9,256 bases of DNA, taken from NCBI GenBank assembly GCA_020049615.1, contig JAIFKN010000109.1:1-9256 (forward strand). Reading direction: 5' to 3'. Positions within the stretch are counted from its first letter, which is position 1; every line of letters begins with the position of its first letter. The position numbers and the translations under genes were made by a program. The notes beneath the pieces were generated by a model. That model saw only the letters and a list, made by a program, of their open reading frames with translations, searched no databases and was not told the origin of the DNA. This DNA comes from a bacterium (GTDB taxonomy: Bacteria; Planctomycetota; UBA11346). Of the stretch, positions 7,777 through 9,256 are shown piece by piece.

Positions 7777-8521
7777 TCTGGGCCTGGGCGGTGAACGCGG
7801 CGACCGGTCCGGTGGTGAAGCGCGGCCGCTGCAGCAGCGGCTGCCACGACCCGTCGAAGAAGGCCTTGGTGTCGGAGCGGTGGAACTGCACGGCATAGCC
7901 GAGGCGCGGATCGGCGCTGCGGTTCGGGCCGCTGCCATGCACGGAATGGCGGTCGAAGAGGCAGCAGTCGCCGGCCTCCATCTCGACGTCGTCCCACGCC
8001 GTCGGCTGTTCGACCAGGGTGCGGTGGCCTGGACACTGCGCCGAGTCCTGCCACGGCACCGCACCGGAGCGGTGCGTGCCTGAGACCAGGCGCAGGCAAC
8101 CGTTGGCGACGGTGCAGGGGACGAGGGCGAACCAGCAGTTGAGCCCCGGGCCGTCGAACGGGGTGTACTGCCCGTCCTGGTGGAAGGTGAACTCGCCCTG
8201 GCCCGGCCCCTTCACCGCGGTGAAGGGCATGTACAGGTGCGCCATCCCGGCCATGGCCTGGCCGGCGAGTTGCGCGAGCTGTGGGCTGGCGACCAGACGG
8301 TGGATCGGGCTGCCGGCGAGGTACTCGGAACTCTGCGCCAGGCAGGAGTCCGCCATGTTGCGCGCCGCCAGCACCGCGCGCACGTCGGTGGCGATCGCCG
8401 CGGCGGTGATGCGGTCGAGCAGGCCGCGCGCCAGCACCCAGCCGCGCTCGCGGTAGAGGGCGAGTTCGCGGTCGCTCAGGGCATTGCGGACGACAACATC
8501 GGCAAGGGGCTGGGGCTGCAC
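7766..8521 (-). CDS. Phytanoyl-CoA dioxygenase (PhyH)-like Fe(II)/2-oxoglutarate oxygenase
   Basis: The 251-residue protein belongs to the PhyH family, which hydroxylates small molecules using Fe(II), O2 and 2-oxoglutarate, probably in the cytoplasm as no signal peptide is seen. The iron facial triad is visible: H114 and D116 in 'FHQDGQYTPFD' and H195 in 'HSVHGSGPN'. R206, eleven residues after H195 as in human phytanoyl-CoA hydroxylase, should bind 2-oxoglutarate. 'NGCLRLVSGTHRSG' (140-153) and 'MEAGDCCLFDRHSVHG' (181-196) are typical core strands. D116 is retained, so it is not a halogenase of the SyrB2 type, which has Ala or Gly there. The start is GTG at 8521-8519, fixed by AGGAGA seven bases upstream; the next in-frame Met is residue 57, too far in. 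It is the first gene of an operon with the URO-D-like gene and divergent from the AraC-type gene. The substrate is unknown. Confidence 0.93.
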   Translation of the reverse strand: MQPQPLADVVVRNALSDRELALYRERGWVLARGLLDRITAAAIATDVRAVLAARNMADSCLAQSSEYLAGSPIHRLVASPQLAQLAGQAMAGMAHLYMPFTAVKGPGQGEFTFHQDGQYTPFDGPGLNCWFALVPCTVANGCLRLVSGTHRSGAVPWQDSAQCPGHRTLVEQPTAWDDVEMEAGDCCLFDRHSVHGSGPNRSADPRLGYAVQFHRSDTKAFFDGSWQPLLQRPRFTTGPVAAFTAQAQKGE

Positions 8522-8605
8522 TGGCTGGTCTCCTATGCTCTGACCATACTCCGTCTAATGATGCATTTCCATGGCACCATCGATCATATCTGGTACTTTT
8601 CGCTC
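8522..8605. promoter_or_regulatory. AT-richer divergent control region between the PhyH-like operon and the AraC-type gene
   Basis: Base composition falls to around half G+C across about 8536-8610, against roughly 70% elsewhere, as expected for promoter and operator DNA. It contains an imperfect dyad (arms 8558-8566 and 8579-8587, 7 of 9 pairs) and several short palindromes (ATGCAT, CCATGG, ATCGAT). I cannot assign -35 and -10 boxes with confidence. If the AraC-type gene starts at 8558, much of this lies inside its first codons. Confidence 0.45.
8529..8534 (-). promoter_or_regulatory. Shine-Dalgarno AGGAGA for the PhyH-like gene
   Basis: On the minus strand AGGAGA is followed by a seven-base spacer and then GTG (8521-8519). 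This is the best ribosome-binding site in the window and supports the GTG start. Confidence 0.8.
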
Positions 8606-9256
8606 ATGTCCGACCGGTCCGGATCCTTGACCTTCCTGCACGGCGCGAACCGCCCGCTGTGCGACGCGACGCTGGACAAGCGGTTCCACGGTTACCGCAC
8701 CATGCAGTTCATGGAGCGCGGCGCGATCCTCATCGCCTATGGAGCGGTTGAGCACCGGCTGGAGGGCCGCTGGGCGTGGCCGCACTTCCCCGGCCCACGC
8801 ATCCGCCTGCGGCCGGTCACGCCGACATGGCACCACCGCTATATCGCGGTCAGCGGCCCACTCAGCGAATCCTGGGCCGCCGAAGGCCTCTGGCCTACCA
8901 GCCCCCAGCCGGTGCCCGCAGACCTCGACCTCGGGGCCGAGTTCGACGCCTGCCTGCGCCTGTTCCTGGAACCCGGCCGGACCAGCCGGCGGCGGGCGGT
9001 CAACCGCCTGGAGGAGATCCTTCTCCTGCTGCAGGCCGCCCGTGGATCCGGTACCGAGGCGCCCTGGCTCGCCCGTGCCCGCACGCTGCTGGCCGATCAG
9101 ACCTCCTTCCACGCCGAGGTGGCCGACATCGCCCGCGCCTGCGGCATGGCCACCAGCACCTTCCGCCGCCGCTTCACCGCCGCCGCCGGCATGAGCCCGC
9201 AGGCCTGGGCGATGGCCAGCCGCATGGCGCGGGCGCGCGACCTGCTCGCCGGATCG
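8558..9256 (+). CDS. AraC-family transcriptional regulator, 3' end cut by window edge
   Basis: The reading frame is open from 8558 to the window end (233 codons). The N-terminal half looks like a cupin-type ligand-sensing domain, with 'GYRTMQFMERGAILIAYG' and 'WHHRYIAVSGPLSESWAAEGL' (from W91). I recall this H-H-R-Y plus S-G-P pattern from AraC-type regulators of Planctomycetota/Lentisphaerota-like genomes. The C-terminal half has the AraC DNA-binding domain: 'HAEVADIARACGMATSTFRR' at 185-204 is the first helix-turn-helix, and 'AGMSPQAWAMASRMARARDLL' is the linking helix and start of the second, which is truncated here. It should bind DNA as a ligand-responsive activator, most likely of the divergent PhyH/URO-D operon, whose start is 36 bases away. 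ATGs at 8558, 8561 and 8606 are possible starts. None has a good ribosome-binding site; 8606 would leave an 84-base intergenic space more suitable for two promoters. Confidence 0.9.
   Translation, partial: MMHFHGTIDHIWYFSLMSDRSGSLTFLHGANRPLCDATLDKRFHGYRTMQFMERGAILIAYGAVEHRLEGRWAWPHFPGPRIRLRPVTPTWHHRYIAVSGPLSESWAAEGLWPTSPQPVPADLDLGAEFDACLRLFLEPGRTSRRRAVNRLEEILLLLQAARGSGTEAPWLARARTLLADQTSFHAEVADIARACGMATSTFRRRFTAAAGMSPQAWAMASRMARARDLLAGS

Noticed and set aside
7764..8099. N-terminal extension of the URO-D-like gene up to 8099
   Set aside because: The extra ~112 residues are an out-of-frame reading of the PhyH-like gene with no homology-like features. A purine tract and the ATGA overlap place the start near 7763-7769.
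7766..8521. PhyH-like enzyme as a non-heme iron halogenase
   Set aside because: The iron-binding Asp (D116 in H-Q-D) is present, whereas halogenases replace it with Ala or Gly to admit the halide.

Overview
This is a high-GC (roughly 70% by eye), gene-dense bacterial chromosomal window. It holds six genes, two of them cut by the window edges. A WD40/caspase-type protein, an exported cyclophilin, and a phytanoyl-CoA dioxygenase-like/URO-D-like pair next to an AraC-type regulator with a 'W-H-H-R-Y' cupin motif together suggest a member of the Planctomycetota/Lentisphaerota/Verrucomicrobiota assemblage. That placement is inferred from gene content only. There are no RNA genes, CRISPR arrays, transposases or phage genes that I can see.

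Layout. (1) 2-3033 (+): 3' part of a large gene with WD40-like repeats followed by a peptidase C14 (caspase-like) domain with its His/Cys dyad and an EF-hand-like loop. It is readable only across two +1 frameshifts, near 355 and 2307. (2) 2957-3068: a cluster of palindromic repeats that forms the last ~25 codons and the stop codon of the caspase gene. It fills the gap to the convergent cyclophilin and may terminate both. (3) 3076-3885 (-): exported cyclophilin with an unusual ~80-residue insertion. (4) 3886-4036: divergent intergenic region with a candidate topA promoter. (5) 4037-6656 (+): DNA topoisomerase I, complete at 872 residues once one +1 frameshift near 5729 is undone, and very like the enterobacterial TopA from end to end. 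(6) 6669-8521 (-): a translationally coupled two-gene unit, a phytanoyl-CoA dioxygenase-like Fe(II)/2OG enzyme followed by a URO-D superfamily protein. (7) 8558-9256 (+, runs off the edge): the divergent AraC-family regulator.

How the genes may work together. The regulator, oxygenase and URO-D-like gene look like one small inducible metabolic module. A sensor would bind a small molecule and control an operon encoding an oxygenase and a possible methyl-transfer or decarboxylase-type enzyme. The substrate cannot be read from the sequence. The caspase protein, cyclophilin and TopA are separately oriented genes with no evident shared pathway.

Three frames are broken, each by what looks like one extra C in a short C run, and in each case the protein continues cleanly in the next frame. 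I favour sequence or assembly errors over real pseudogenes, especially because topA is normally essential. I found no clear evidence of a new defence or mobile system. The least explained items are the repeat cluster that has entered the caspase reading frame, the cyclophilin insertion, and the regulator-PhyH-URO-D module.
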